Shown here one piece after another: positions 12,233 through 24,825 of a DNA stretch of 64,000 bases. A model generated the notes under the pieces. That model saw only the letters and a list, made by a program, of their open reading frames with translations, searched no databases and was not told the origin of the DNA. The stretch comes from Primula veris (lineage: Eukaryota > Streptophyta > Magnoliopsida > Ericales > Primulaceae). The position numbers were made by a program, and so were the translations under genes. Positions within the stretch are counted from its first letter, which is position 1; each line of letters begins with the position of its first letter. Where the stretch lies: NCBI GenBank assembly GCA_963682055.1, contig OY821745.1:28145342-28209341 (forward strand), written 5' to 3'.

Positions 12233-13018
12233 ACAAGTACGGGAAAAAAATAGTGTGTGCTACCTAGTGAAAAAGTTGCAGTGTTTCCACTTAATTTTCG
12301 TTTTGTTTAGAAGTAAGTGTTTGGGACTGACTTACCCAGAAAATGTTTTAGGCACTGTCTAGATAACAATGTTGTCATTATCATGGTTTCTGTAACTTTT
12401 GCTATGATGGGTAATTTCTAATTTGCTCCTTTTTTAGAATTGCGGTCGACAGTAAGTATTGTTCATTTTACTTTCTTAGTTTATTATTGCTGACCATTCT
12501 TTTGGTATTTGCGGTCGACAATAAGTATTTTTTTCAAGCAAATGAACCTTAACCTTATAATAATGTTCACTGAAATACATTGGTTGTTTTGTCAATTGCA
12601 CCTACAATGGAGATTTTTGTTCAAAAACTAGCACACAAATAGTCCTTTTCAAGCTAAAAAAAGTATTGTTAAATCAGCTTAGAAATTCTGACTTATTCCG
12701 GTAAAAGAAGCTGGGAAAAATTGTCTTCAAACCTGACAACAATGCAGCTGAAAAGCAGAAGGGCAAAATGATGAGCCTATTTTTTAGCCAAATATTAGAA
12801 AAAAAAACATCAATATTAATCTCTTATTGAAATGAGAGAGTGATTCGGAGAGGAAGAAGTTTAGAGTACTTTAAAAATATTAGTAAAACATTACTGTAGC
12901 AAGTGAATATTGCCCTAATAATGAGTTGCTTGCTTGACTTGCACTATATAGAATTATATGTATATTAATCATGCTATAGTTTAGATTAGAAAACAAATAT
13001 AGTAAAAAATTATGCTAT
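12233..13018. other. 3' flank of the TPD1-like gene
   Basis: Probably 3' UTR, then intergenic. A direct repeat GCGGTCGACA(G/A)TAAGTATT occurs at about 12442 and 12511. No other gene was seen. Confidence 0.4.
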
Positions 13019-13582
13019 ATACAGTAAAACCTCTAAAAATTTATATAGTTAGGACCATAGAAATTTATTAATTTAGAGAGCTATTAATTAATAGATAAAT
13101 TTAGTATTTATTAATTTAAATAGGTTTTTTATTGATTCAATAAATATACTCGGTATTACTAACATAAAACTCATATATATTACTAATATTACTCATTAAA
13201 CTCGTTATTAAAGTTTAATACGCTACTTTAATTACTAATATATAAATTTTGTTGCATCTTAAACCATCGTGTATTAAACTAAAAAAAGACATTAATACAT
13301 TAAACTAGCCATGAGCTTCAAGTATATTTAAATTTTAAAGGGAATCAAATAAATATAGAGTCATATTTCACTAAATCGTTCTGGTAATGTTTGCCATTTT
13401 GAACAATTATTAATTTATGATTTTACGGGGACCAAATATTTGTATACTATTTTTCAAAATTTTATTAATTTGTCGAAATTAGTCATTTTTTACATTGGCC
13501 TAAGTCGAGATTGGAGAAAAATATTATTTTAGAGATATTATTAATTTACCGAACATTAATTTAGAGAGGTTCGACTATATAT
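13019..13582. mobile_element. Non-autonomous DNA element with CAGTAAAACCTCT-type ends
   Basis: The left end reads CAGTAAAACCTCTAAAAATT; the right end, reverse complemented, reads TAGTCGAACCTCTCTAAATT. The interior is A+T-rich with several TTATTAATTTA(G/A)A motifs and no open frame. TATA flanks both sides and may be part of a duplication. This looks like a MITE-like element of about 560 bp; the superfamily is not assigned. Confidence 0.55.
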
Positions 13583-14080
13583 GTCCACCTAGTTCGTTCC
13601 TTGATTATATTTTATAAAAAATCGAGTCAAATTGTTTACTTTCTTGCAAACACTTAATAAAATTGAACTCTCAACAAAAAGTAATCTAAAAATATCAAAT
13701 TAAACTACTGTATTGATCAATAAAAGAGACCAACATTGTTCTATTTCAAATAACAGTGACCCAAAAGTACTTTCCTTCAACTATGGAAAGCGAACCATTT
13801 TAACGGACGTTTCCAAAATGAAAAGTCATTCACATGAAAAGGATATCTAAAAATATCCTTAAACTTACTACTAGTGTTTTATAAGTTCACTAAACTATTA
13901 TCTTACATATGAAAATTGAAAAAATAAAGCCACTTAACATTTACGAGTCTCTGACAGCCATATCTCTTTAGTCTTTACAAATGTAATTTGTTAACTTTAT
14001 CGTGGTTAACGAGTTTATAGTATCATCTTCGGAAGAAAGCGATGCTCCCACACCCCAGGGCACCGCCGCTAACTCGTTAC

Positions 14081-14155
14081 TATGTATGCATGCCAACCAG
14101 CACCTTCCGATTGTCACATTTGGTATATCTGTAAAAGGAACCGCTTCCACACTTA
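14081..14155 (+). pseudogene. Decayed exon 4 of the U-box kinase paralogue
   Basis: TATGTATGC, CAGCACCTTCC, TTGTCA(C/G)ATTTGGT, TATCTGTAAA and TCCACAC follow in the order found in exon 4 of the intact gene (19202-19306, minus strand). Small insertions break the frame. Together with the exon 1 and exon 2 relics it shows that the dead gene ran on the plus strand across the position now holding the TPD1-like gene. No relic of exon 3 was recognised. Confidence 0.65.
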
Positions 14156-14517
14156 CGCCAAGGCATTTTGTTCTTGCTGTTGAATAGTTTCCACACAATG
14201 CTAAAGTTGTTACGATATGAACTGAAGGGACTTGACTTATGGAAACAGTCTCTTGAAAAACAAAATGTAAGAGAAGTCTAACTACCATAAACACATGGCC
14301 TGACCACTCCCTAAACCCCGAGCACACCATGGGCTTGCCCACCAGGTTGGCCCTTTAACATATAACTGTACAAAGTTTAGAGTTTAGACGACGATACTTT
14401 TCTCTGTCAAGTCTCTGTATAGCCACATTATTGTAATCTTGTTGTAACCACGAGTTTTAACTTCAAAGTAGTTTGATGCAACAAATTTTTTGTGCGGATT
14501 GTATCAGGAAAAGGATA

Positions 14518-14698
14518 GGTGATGCTCAATCCAAACATCAGTCGCTGCAGTAACAAAGGACAGCCTTTAAATTTTCATGCAGCGGCTGAGATGATTAGGA
14601 CCAAAAAGGAAAAAAGAAAAAGGGAAAAAATCATCACTGCAGAGAGGTTGGGCGTTGTTACTGCAGCTGCTGCTTAGGATTGAACATCAGCTACCCCC
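14518..14698. mobile_element. Foldback element with long imperfect inverted repeats
   Basis: The left arm contains GTGATGCTCAATCC and CAGTCGCTGCAGTAACAA. The right arm, read in reverse, contains CTGATGTTCAATCC and CAGCTGCAGTAACAA. The arms span about 45 bp each around an A-rich centre, the shape of a foldback MITE. No duplication of the target was resolved. Confidence 0.5.
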
Positions 14699-14915
14699 TC
14701 ATTATAAATTATGACACTTTCCAGCTTCAATGAAACCAGGATATATTTTTCATTAATGATTAATTACCCTCAATTACAAGCCATGTTCATTTTTATACAG
14801 ATATAACCAATCGGTAACTAGAACTTAGAATTTTTTTGTGGAAAAAGTAAAAGAACGTATGTACAAATGAACATTTCCAATTACGACGCAGACAATTACA
14901 ACGGCACATGTATAT

Positions 14916-15627
14916 CTACTTGTTTTGCTGCCATTCCTGAATTGCGGAGCGAAGAGCACGGTTTGGGACGAGATTGTGATGTGGCAGCTTCAAATTGGTC
15001 ATTGGCGAGGTGTCATGGCCACTGTCCAGCCATCCTCTTAAAGCCTCCAATTCGTATGTAAAACCATCCGCAGCAACATGTGGGTCTTCCATTATTTCCT
15101 AAAACAAACAATTCGCAGACACAGTAATGTTCACTTTAAACATGTTTCCTCAAATGAGCAGTTATTAACAATAGCAAAACACAGTGAATATGCTCGTGGT
15201 CTGTGATGAAGTAATACTGTAAGTCTGTAACAGAAGTTTTGGAGGAAAACAATACTATGAGGACTTTTACAAGAAAAACACCCAAATTAAGACCAAATAA
15301 GCTATCATAAGTTCTGCAATTTATATAAACAAAAGTTTCCTTGACGTAGAAATTATTAACAAGAATAAAATAAAATGTCAGGAAACTGCTCATGATCATA
15401 ACATGAAGTGATATTAGATTGGAGGAAAACAATTTCGAAACATTATCAAAAACGACACCAAAAATTTAGAAACTTAAAAAGGAACTTTTCATTACTTCTG
15501 CAGAGAACTTCATATGGGAACACCTGAAAAGTTGTATCAGCTGGAGAATCAGAATAAAAAAAACAAAAACAAGGAGAATCAAGTCTCGGCCTTACACGCC
15601 TAAAGTTTTATATTATCATTTTCTCTC

Positions 15628-15687
<60 letters not shown>

Positions 15688-18600
15688 ATTCAGTGTCTTA
15701 TGAAAATATTATCAAGATTATGCAGTACAAATGACCATCAAATTCAAACTTAAGAAAGAAAATATTCCACACAACTTAAGTAAGACACAAATAACCAACC
15801 TGAAAAATGGGACAAACAAAATAGTGAGGAATATGGCGATGGTCATCTGAGCTCAATCGAGTCGATGGATCCCCACAAGAGACCAACATGGTCTCAAACA
15901 CCCTCGAAACTTCATAAGCTAGGTCAGGTCGATTTTTACTATTCGTCTCACAACACCTTATTGCTAAATGAGCCAACTGTTTGACTTGCACAAATGGCCA
16001 ATCCCCAGCTGTATGGTCAAGCAAATTGTTTAAACTCCCATCATCGAATGCAGATTGCACTTTCTCTATTATCCCGTGCGCTGATTTGTTAATTAATAAA
16101 CGCATTAATATGACCCCAAATGAGTATACATCTGATTCTGCGGTTAGCTCCTGTGAGGCAACAAATTCGGGGTCTATATATGCCAAGGTACTTTCCGCAC
16201 TATGGACGCAACAAAAGATGGTGCTTTTCAGGGCTTTGTCTTGAACAAAAATACGATTTAATCTAAAGTCACAAAGTTTGCTCACGTGGTTTGTATCTAA
16301 AAGAATGTTGGATGGGTTTAGATCACCGTGTGATATGCTATGAGGATTACACAAATGGAGGAATATAAGAACAGAACATAATTCGGATGCTATACGTATG
16401 CGAGTTTGCCAAGATAGCGGTGGACTATTGTCTTTACAGTTTAGCCGATCTTCGAGGGTCCCATTTGGAAGATATTCGTATACAAGGGCAGAATATTCTG
16501 GGCAAGCTCCGATTAGAGTGAGAAGGTTTGGATGCCTCAATTTACTCAAAAACGAAACCTATCACAAAAAAACGAAAACGAAAAATAATTCTCAATTTAG
16601 CTGAAAAGAGCTTGCTAGACATATACAAGCGATAACATGTATAAGAATTGAAGAAATACAGTACAGTAGAACACCATATTAAAATAATAGGCATCTGAAA
16701 CAGTTTTCTTTTAGCCTAAAAGTTCTCTTCATACTTCCCCTGAACCATTTTGGTTATTCATTAATACTTTTGACGAATTCCAAAATGCTTGTCAATGTTA
16801 AAAAATCAACCTAAAAATATAAATTGTTAACCCTTTGATTTATTTTGACTAAAATAATTTCATTACTAATACTACAAATTTCATGAAATTCAGCAATGCT
16901 TATAAATAGTACAAAGAACTGGCAAACTAAACAATGAGAAAGGAGTAACATTTTTTCGTCCCCGCCTCCTAGTCACTGGTCCAGTTAAAAGAAGACAATG
17001 AAACTTCAGGAACATTATTGTTTTCAGGTTCGTCAATGTAAATACACAAACTATTAAACTACTACAAATGACTCACCTCTTGCTCAAAATCCGAAGGGAC
17101 ATGGGAGATTTTTACAACAACTTGAGTGTGACGAAGAAATCCCTTATAGGCAATGTCATAACCCCCTTCCCAAATCTTCAATGACTCATCAAAGAAGTTG
17201 GTTACTACTTGAATTTCGAATTGCGAGAACTCTGAAAAAAACTGAGTCCTAGAATTGCTCAAAGCATCTTCCGACTGTTTTTTCTTCAACTCCGTAGCCA
17301 CTTTAATTGCATTTTCACACTCTTTTTCCAACTCGTCCCTTTCCATTTTGTACTTTTGCAACAGTTCTACCGAGGAAAACATTTTTTGCTCGAGCTCATG
17401 CACTGTCCTTTCAGAAATTGCGATTTGTTTTTCTAGGGATTTTTCTTGTTCCTTCGCGTCACAGAGTTCTTCTATTGTTTCATTTAACTGTTGCTTCATC
17501 ATTTCAAGTTCTTCATTTCCCCATGCTAATGCTTCCTCAGCTTGTTTTCTTTTACGCATCTGTTCAGAGATATAGTTACCGGAACCCTGGATTAATTAAA
17601 ATTCACAATAAGCAACACAAATATACGTCATAGAATCCTAATTCAGCTAATTCGGAAACAAAGCACTCATGAAATTTCAAGAAAATCATGTAAATGTCAC
17701 CAACTACAGAAATGTTGTTGGCACATCAATCATTATGTAGTTCTGAACAAACAATCACTTTACTTGTTGAAATAACCTTGTCACCTTTCTCAATGTGTTT
17801 AATTACGATGGATTATTCATAATAGTTTTGCGATAAAGAACAAAATATTGACCTGAAAAGCCAAAACAAACAAATACTAGAAAGCCTAGAAACTAATAAA
17901 GGAAAAAAGTTGATCTAATAAGTGCTACCCAGAAAACCCTTTACTTTTAAGTATTAATCAAAAGAGTACCTAAAACAACCAAGATACTACAGAAGATGAG
18001 TACTAGTCATACAATTTCATACAGGAGTGCTCATTCGTATATAATTTACTTCTCAAATGCTAAAATGCTAAAAGTCCACTAATTTAGAACACACCAATCA
18101 AATTTTCTTTTAAAAAATTCTAGCCTATTTGGAAAGTACCAGAAATCCCACTTAATTGCTAGCCTCCCAAATGCAATCCAACTTTAAAGCAAAAAAGTCC
18201 GAGCTTGAAAGCTGCAACTAATCAAGGCCTTAGATACGTACCAACACACTGGGAGGGGGTGAATGTCGATGATGGTACTCTATCTGGTGAGGCAAGGATG
18301 ATACATCTACTACGTCACTCGAAGAACTTATTGAACACTGTGAATGAACAGAAACAAATGGGTTAATCTCCGTTATCTCATCCCAGTTGCTAACTTCCCT
18401 AGAGCTACTTGGTGACAAATAAAGGTTTTCCACCCTGGGAGTTTCGGATATTCTGCTGTGATAATCTTCTTCTGAATAGGGTATGTGCAACTGGCCATTT
18501 GGTCCTTCCATAACAGATTGTGACCTTGAGAAATTAGACTCAACAGGTTCACTACTTGGACTTGATTGCGAGATCGAAGATGTAACATCTATGGCAGGTT

Positions 18601-21600
18601 CAGCTAGTCTACTCTTCCTACATAGATGAGATATTTTAGTACCAACCTCAAAGTTGTGATGCACGTTCTTTTAGAAAATAATATCTATCAGCCAAAGTGT
18701 GTAATGCTAGCCACACCATACCAATTGGAGAGAGAAAGAGAGAGAGAGAGAGACAGTGAGGGGACGCCTAAAATCTATTGAAGAGCATGTCAAAAATAGA
18801 GGTGACTATAATATTTGCCGATACTGAGGCCTGCTTGATTTCAACTTTTAAGATAACTTTTTTTTCTTTTTCTTTTTTTCTGGACTTAAAAACTAAACTG
18901 CTTTTGGTGGACAGCATAAAAGCTAAGCTCTTCTGGTTTTGACCTGACAATACCAAAAGCTTCAGAAATCTAGCTTTTTTTCTCAGCCTTGAAAATTCCA
19001 GCTTATTTGCTTAAAATCTAGGACCAAGTCTGACCTCTTAAAAATTCCATCAACTACTTTCAAGTAATCTCAATGTTCACAGCAAGATAACTATTAATTG
19101 ACTGCCCTGAGACTTGACAGAAGAAAGCATCACCAACCATAATTTTGAACAGTTAAAAGTTACTGATTACTCAATATTAAAAACAAATATGTCGAGCTTA
19201 CCTTGTGTGGACAAGGTTTCCTTTACAGATAAACCAAATCTGACAAGTGGAAGGTGCTGTTTGGCATACATATACTGCTTTCTTAGACTTCGGCTCCAGC
19301 ATCTTCCTGCAATATTATGCAATTTGGTAAGTGATACTCGTACATATCTCATTGTTTCCGTTCATATCAATTTTTAAGGAAACTAAATTATCCAAGCATG
19401 TGCATCATATTTACTTTGATATGTTATATCTTATTCAAATACAATAATCGAAAGAGAGAAGAAGAAAGAACTAGAGTCAGGGGGATGTTGCAAATGCTTA
19501 TCACCCAATTGGGCAAGGTAGAAGTTTATGCACAAATTAAATGAAGAAACAAGAGTAAGATAATAATTAATTACTAACATAGATGCATTAAGATATTGAG
19601 GTTCTTACTTTGTGTAATATTTGTCCGCTGCAGCTCCCATAACAAGCTTCCCAATACCGTTTTGAGTAATAAGCTCTACGATACCCTTCTCTATAGAGTT
19701 CATTTCTATGTATGATGTGCTCGCTTGCACCTATTTAATAGGGGGGGAAGAAGGAAATCATCATTAGCACACACATGTTTACAAATATAACTTGGAAGTT
19801 CAAAGCTGATTTAACTTCAGTATTCAATAGCCACTGTATCAAACTGTTATTCCAATATTTTGGAAATTATAAACTGAGAATTTACAGTTGCAACTTGCAA
19901 GCAAGATAATGAATTATTGAATATTTTTCCCTGTTCTGCTCCATGTTTATATTTTATGGTAGCCATGCATTTTAAATAACAAAATAATTACATGTGAATA
20001 AATAATGAAAAAGAACAAACTACCCCTGCTTTATCACAAACTAAGTTGTAAGTCTGCAAAAGCTTATTCATAGCTTCCCTCTCGATATCTCGGTATTTCC
20101 TGACTTGATGTTCATCTAGTTGACTTGGAAGAAATTTCGTTCCCACTGCCCCAAAAAATGATAAAAGTTAAATTCACATAAGTAGGTAAAAGATATGATC
20201 AAACTCACATAACCAATCGAGAAAATGAACTCATCCAACCAAAAAAAATTTGAAATAAATATCTACACATTTGAATCAGAACTTTAAGCAAACACAGCTA
20301 AAAAAAATTGAAACGCTTTCGAGGAAAAACATTTCATATTCCCAAAAACTGAAACAAGATCACCATTCACGGCTAATACGGGTATTGTATATCTTAAGCC
20401 TACTTGGCAATTTTTAAGCAACTAAGATGCCTTACGTGCAACTTGGAAAGTTGGGTTCAATTAGCATTTCTAAAACTATTAGCTTTTTCAAGACAGGAAA
20501 AAAAAGCGGCAGCTTTTAAGTTGGTCAAGCAGATACTTTACAGCTCATGACCAAAAATGAACCTAACTGCTAAAAGTCCCTCAACCTAATAAGCCCTTAA
20601 GAACTTAAAAAAACACAGGACTACCGCTAAAAAATGTAGAGCTATCATTGTGTCATCATTACATAGAGTATAGACACGTGATTTGTATGTCCAACATTCT
20701 CCTTCAGCAGTTACAAACATAACAATCAGAATCAACAACATTGCACATGCGAAAATGACTAAACTTGATTCGGAGTCTGAATAATTCTCATCACATTTCA
20801 AATTAAAAAGAAATCACTTTCTTAAGGATACGCTTCCACAACTAATCAATACTTATAAATCATTAAGGAGTAATCAAATACTCAAGGTAATCCAGTGTGC
20901 AGGAGTCAGGACCATTATATAGATACATAAGTATCTTTTAAGTGAATATCATTCTCCCTCAACAACAACACACAAAAAGAGCATAATCAACAAGACAACA
21001 ACCATTGCACACACACATATTTAAATCGAGTCCTTTCTCATTCATTAAATTTTCAAAAAATGCGATTTTCTATTTCAAACAAAAATTAAATTCGACAACT
21101 AATCAACAACTATAAACATAATAAAGGAGTAAGGAAATACTCAAGGGCATCCACTGTACAGGTCATTATATAAAATTATAAATATAGTTTTTTAGTGACG
21201 CAGTGACTATCATTCTCCTTCAGCACTATGCACCTAAAGAGCACAATCAACAACCATTGTACACAAAAAATTGAAATTGAGTCCTTTGTCAGTCATTAAT
21301 TCCCAATAAAAAAGGAAACGTGTGTCTCGAAAAAGTTGAATTCAACAACTAAATGGGGGCGAAGCCAAGAATTCTAAATGGGGTGCTGAATTTACGTGAA
21401 AATAATACCAAGATAAAATAAGTATCATAATGGGTGCCAAATCACAATTTCACAAATTTAGAGAAAATACACTATAATTTTTTTAAAAGAATCACAACTA
21501 TTGGGATTATGGGAGGTGGAGTAGACATTGGAGGAACCAGTAACAAGCTAAAAAGGACTTCAGCACCCATATTGAGCAAAAATCGATCTTTTACAATGTA

Positions 21601-22095
21601 ACTTGTTTTTTATTTTTTTTCCGATTTTAGCCTTTCAATACCCCATTACCATTTTAAAAATGATTCCAACACCCCCATATTAAGAAAAAATCGATCTTTT
21701 ACCATGTAACTTGATTTCTTTTTTCCCAACTTTAGCCCTTCAAGACCCCTATAATTATGGAAAAAAGAAACATTCTAATTCTGCCACTGGGCGTAGCTCC
21801 CGATCGCCAGTCCTTTCTTATTCATTAAATTTTCAATAAAGGCGATTACTTGTCCTAAAAATATATAAATTCCACAACTAACTAACAACTACTAGCATAA
21901 ACATAATATAAAGGAGTAAAGGAAATAACTCATGGGGATCCACTGTGAAGGTTGATGAACATGAAGGATACAAATCCCTTTTCCCATTGAATTATGCAAA
22001 GCCCATAAAAGTGTCGATTTGCTTCGGTTTAAATCCTTCCCCACCGCTACATATAATTTATCGTCCTCCGATTTTTTTTCCATATTTTCCATCAA
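14916..22095 (-). CDS. PUB33-like: U-box domain protein with USP and (pseudo)kinase domains, 780 aa, 8 exons
   Basis: Exons (minus strand) 22095-21930, 20145-20024, 19730-19609, 19306-19202, 18617-18242, 17586-17077, 16558-15800 and 15098-14916 join in one frame of 2343 bp. Order: an N-terminal USP-like domain (about 10-160, with DDKLYVAVGKDLNRSKSTLLWAL), a serine-rich linker, a coiled coil (about 305-405), a kinase domain (about 428-705) and a C-terminal U-box (about 709-780, IPHYFVCPIFQ, DPHVAADGFTYE). This is the layout of plant PUB kinases such as PUB32/33, in which the U-box recruits E2 for ubiquitin transfer. The kinase looks impaired: the glycine loop reads WEGGYD, the catalytic loop HGDLNPSN has Asn548 where Lys is usual, and DFG is DFR (564-566). 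Lys456 and Asp546 are kept. Length is close to family members of about 800 aa. The U-box looks complete. Confidence 0.9.
15099..15799 (-). repeat. Last intron of the PUB gene with C-run and TC microsatellite
   Basis: The intron splits the U-box after PIFQ. Inside it, a 12-base C run (15627-15638) passes into a (TC)n tract of about 48 bases to 15686. On the transcribed strand this is a GA tract followed by a G run. It is likely to vary in length between individuals. Confidence 0.85.
20838..21960 (-). repeat. Diverged tandem copies of the exon 1 donor region in PUB intron 1
   Basis: The junction at exon 1 (21930) carries AAGGAGTAAAGGAAATAACTC followed by ATGGGGATCCACTGTGAAGG on the plus strand. 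The intron holds two relatives: AAGGAGTAAGGAAATACTCA with GGGCATCCACTGTACAGG (about 21123-21160), and AAGGAGTAATCAAATACTCA with GGTAATCCAGTGTGCAGG (about 20864-20905). Blocks such as GAGTCCTTTCTCATTCATTAA and ATCATTCTCC also recur. The unit is about 260 bp. The copies do not encode a usable exon. Confidence 0.65.
21350..21800. mobile_element. Possible MITE-like insertion in PUB intron 1
   Basis: The stretch begins GGGGGCGAAGCCAAGAATTC and ends near GGGCGTAGCTCCC. It is flanked by the tandem intron units and differs from them in content. The CAGCACCCATATTGAG and CAACACCCCCATATTAAG blocks repeat inside it. Ends are only roughly inverted, so the call is tentative. Confidence 0.3.
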
Positions 22096-22243
22096 CTGAA
22101 ACCACCTTACAGTACCACAAAACCCATAAACTATATTAATTTATTGACATTATGCATATTTACACAATACATGTAATATCAATCTACCTTGTTTATATCT
22201 AGATGTAACAAAAAACTACTTCTCTATATGAACATAAACACCA

Positions 22244-22289
<46 letters not shown>

Positions 22290-22990
22290 ATACAGTATAA
22301 TGTATATGCAATTGAAGTGAAGTTGCTTTGCAAAATCGTAGCAGTCTCTCTCTTGTGTCATTATATATTGACTTAATTGTATAGCATGAGTGTAATATTT
22401 GTTTTTTGTTTTTTGTTTTTTTTTTGAAATAAGAGTGTAATATTTGTTTGTTTAGAAAATGATTTTATCAAAGCATGATTGTCTCTGTCTATTTCTTTTG
22501 TCTAGTCACGGCATTGAACGGCCGGCACCATAAAACCATTAATTTATTAATTTTTTTTTTAATATTTAAATTTAGTATAGTTTACATTAGTATTTTATAA
22601 TTTTATTTCTGTTTTTATTGTTTTGTAATATTTATTTTTAATTTATTAAATAATAATTTGTATAATATATAATAATAATAAAATTTATTTATTTATTAAA
22701 AAGTAAGCATCAAACCCTTCATTTTTTAGTATGTACACCATGAATGTACCATGTCTGTTATATCAAAGGATAAGTACAAACATGTACGAATTAGTAATTA
22801 TTTGTAACAGTTTCTACATACATTAGTCCTTAATTACCATCAGAGGGTATAAAAATTATTCTAGTCAAAGTAATTATCTTAATATTCTAATCATGTGAAT
22901 TATTTGCAGTTGATTATAGACTCTAATTCCGGCCGTACCTTTTACTTTATTTTCTCGTTCACATTTGTTCAGGTTACATAAGTAATTTTT
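22096..22990. other. Upstream flank of the PUB gene, with GT microsatellite
   Basis: Presumed promoter and 5' UTR of the minus-strand PUB gene. A (GT)n tract of about 40 bases lies at 22246-22286. From 22500 the DNA is extremely A+T-rich and weakly resembles 56090-56360 (shared TTTTTAATTTATTAAAT and ATAATATATAATAA blocks), suggesting a dispersed repeat. No gene was seen. Confidence 0.45.
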
Positions 22991-22994
22991 GGCT

Positions 22995-23300
22995 GTGTTA
23001 TCACTTTTTTTTAATATGCATTCCTAATTTTTCTGATTTTTTTTTCTTAAATCAATGTTTTATTTTATTTATAAAATTTTGTTCAAAAAATCTATAAAAT
23101 TTGATTTTTTATAATTCTTTTGATATTTATTTTTTGTTTTGACAATTTATAATGTGATAATATTCATAAATACACAAAATAATATAAAATTCAAATTTTA
23201 TAGATTTTTTTGAACAAACACTTTATAAATAAAATAAAACATTGATTTAAGAAAAAAAATCACGAATACATATGAAAAAAACGATAACATGGACAAAACA
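22995..23300. repeat. Long inverted repeat (foldback) of about 110-bp arms
   Basis: The left arm includes TTCTTAAATCAATGTTTTAT, TTTATTTATAAA and GTTCAAAAAATCTATAAAAT. The right arm (about 23190-23300) carries their reverse complements in opposite order. Matches extend outward through AATATGCATTCCTAA against its inverted ATATGTATTCGTGA, and GTTATC against GATAAC. The spacer is about 85 bp. A transcript would form a long hairpin; it may be a MITE. No open frame. Confidence 0.75.
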
Positions 23301-24825
23301 TACATATTTAATATGACCAAAATGTGCTCCATGTTTTTTTAATGGTTGTGATCAATTCATTTTTTTAAAAATACACAAAACACTCTACTTCCTTTATTTT
23401 CTTTTTTACATTTCCATATCTATCTATCTCTGTGTAAATATGTAATATGTGTCTGTAATGGTCTAATAAAGTTTGGAAATAGGACATATTTCATTATTAG
23501 AATTTACGTGTAAATAAGATTCATAATCAGAATACAACTAAGTAAATATCATTATCTTCTTAGTTCTTCGTTCTTTATATAAGACTTGTTAATTTTTACT
23601 CCAGCCTACATTTCCATCTGTTTTGGGTATTTTTATTATTCAACTCCAAGTAGGCAGGCATCTCAGCTCTGGTACTATTTTCATGTTTGGACATTTTCTT
23701 TAATTTACGATTTTGCATAAACTTCACCATTACCTTATACTAGACCGGACTCGATCGTCTAGATTAGCTTTAACTTACCTAATTGTCTGGGGTGTGCTCA
23801 TAAGAATAAGCCCATAATCGAGGATTTACAATCCTTTATCGGCTATGCAGCTTCCGAAACCTAATGCATAGGCATGGATTATGCTGCCCAAGTGAGAAAT
23901 TAACATCTACACACGACTTAAAATTACATGATCAGATTTACAATGATTATACCTCTGGGATAAAAAATTGGAAATCACTTTTATTACAATTGAAAGTATA
24001 TCAATGAAAAAGAGTTTTTGTTTAAATAACAATGACCATGTTTTAAATTTCAATTGCCCCCTTAGCAATGAAGCTTCTTGTGATTTGAACGTATTTGTCC
24101 ATTAGCCAAGGAAATAATTACTAAAAAAGATAAACTTGTTAAATTGATCGGTGTCTCAAGGTGGATTTTTTGGTCGTACGTCACATTATTATAACATTCT
24201 ACCATTAAACCATAATAATGCGCACTAACATGTGCTAAATCAGTTTGTTAATTAAAGAATTATTAATAAAACTGATAACATGTCCGTTGATTTTGAACAA
24301 ATGAATTCATATAAAATTACATAATCACAGGCTATTTTCACTTACTGACAAGTGTCACTCAAATTTGGTAAAATCTGACGGAGTCCCGACATGCATTACT
24401 TAGCATAAAGTCCCGAAGCAAGCAGTGTTACGAGAAAAAAATGATCTGAACATACAATTCTGAAATCAACAATGGTTACACTACATGGTGAACTTAATTT
24501 ATTGTCGAATAGACGAATATTGTACAAATAGAAAATGCTCATATTTATACAGTATTCATCTAGATGAAACATCAACTTACAACGTGCCATTTCTAATTTA
24601 TTTGCATATAAATTGATGAATCATTCACTTAATTACAAGCAAGTTTAGTTAAATACGGGGAAATTTATTTGCTAAGAAGCATTCCCTTACAACGTGCCAT
24701 TTCTATTTGAATACAAATTATAAAGAGAGCCAATTACTAGAAACTGAGAGTAGTAAACCTAGATGTTATAGCAATTTGGCAAAATGCCAAAATACCTCTA
24801 TAATTTGGAATCAATGTGCCATTAA
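23301..24825. other. Intergenic, no gene recognised
   Basis: No defensible exon. A direct repeat CTTACAACGTGCCATTTCTA occurs at about 24576 and 24687, one unit about 110 bp from the other. The latter half may include the 3' UTR of the small minus-strand gene ending at 24826. Confidence 0.5.

Noticed and set aside
13968..14342. 124-residue minus-strand open frame
   Set aside because: It lies antisense to the decayed U-box kinase exon 4 and has no features of its own.
17255..17633. Plus-strand frames of about 107 residues
   Set aside because: They are antisense to the coiled-coil exon of the PUB gene.
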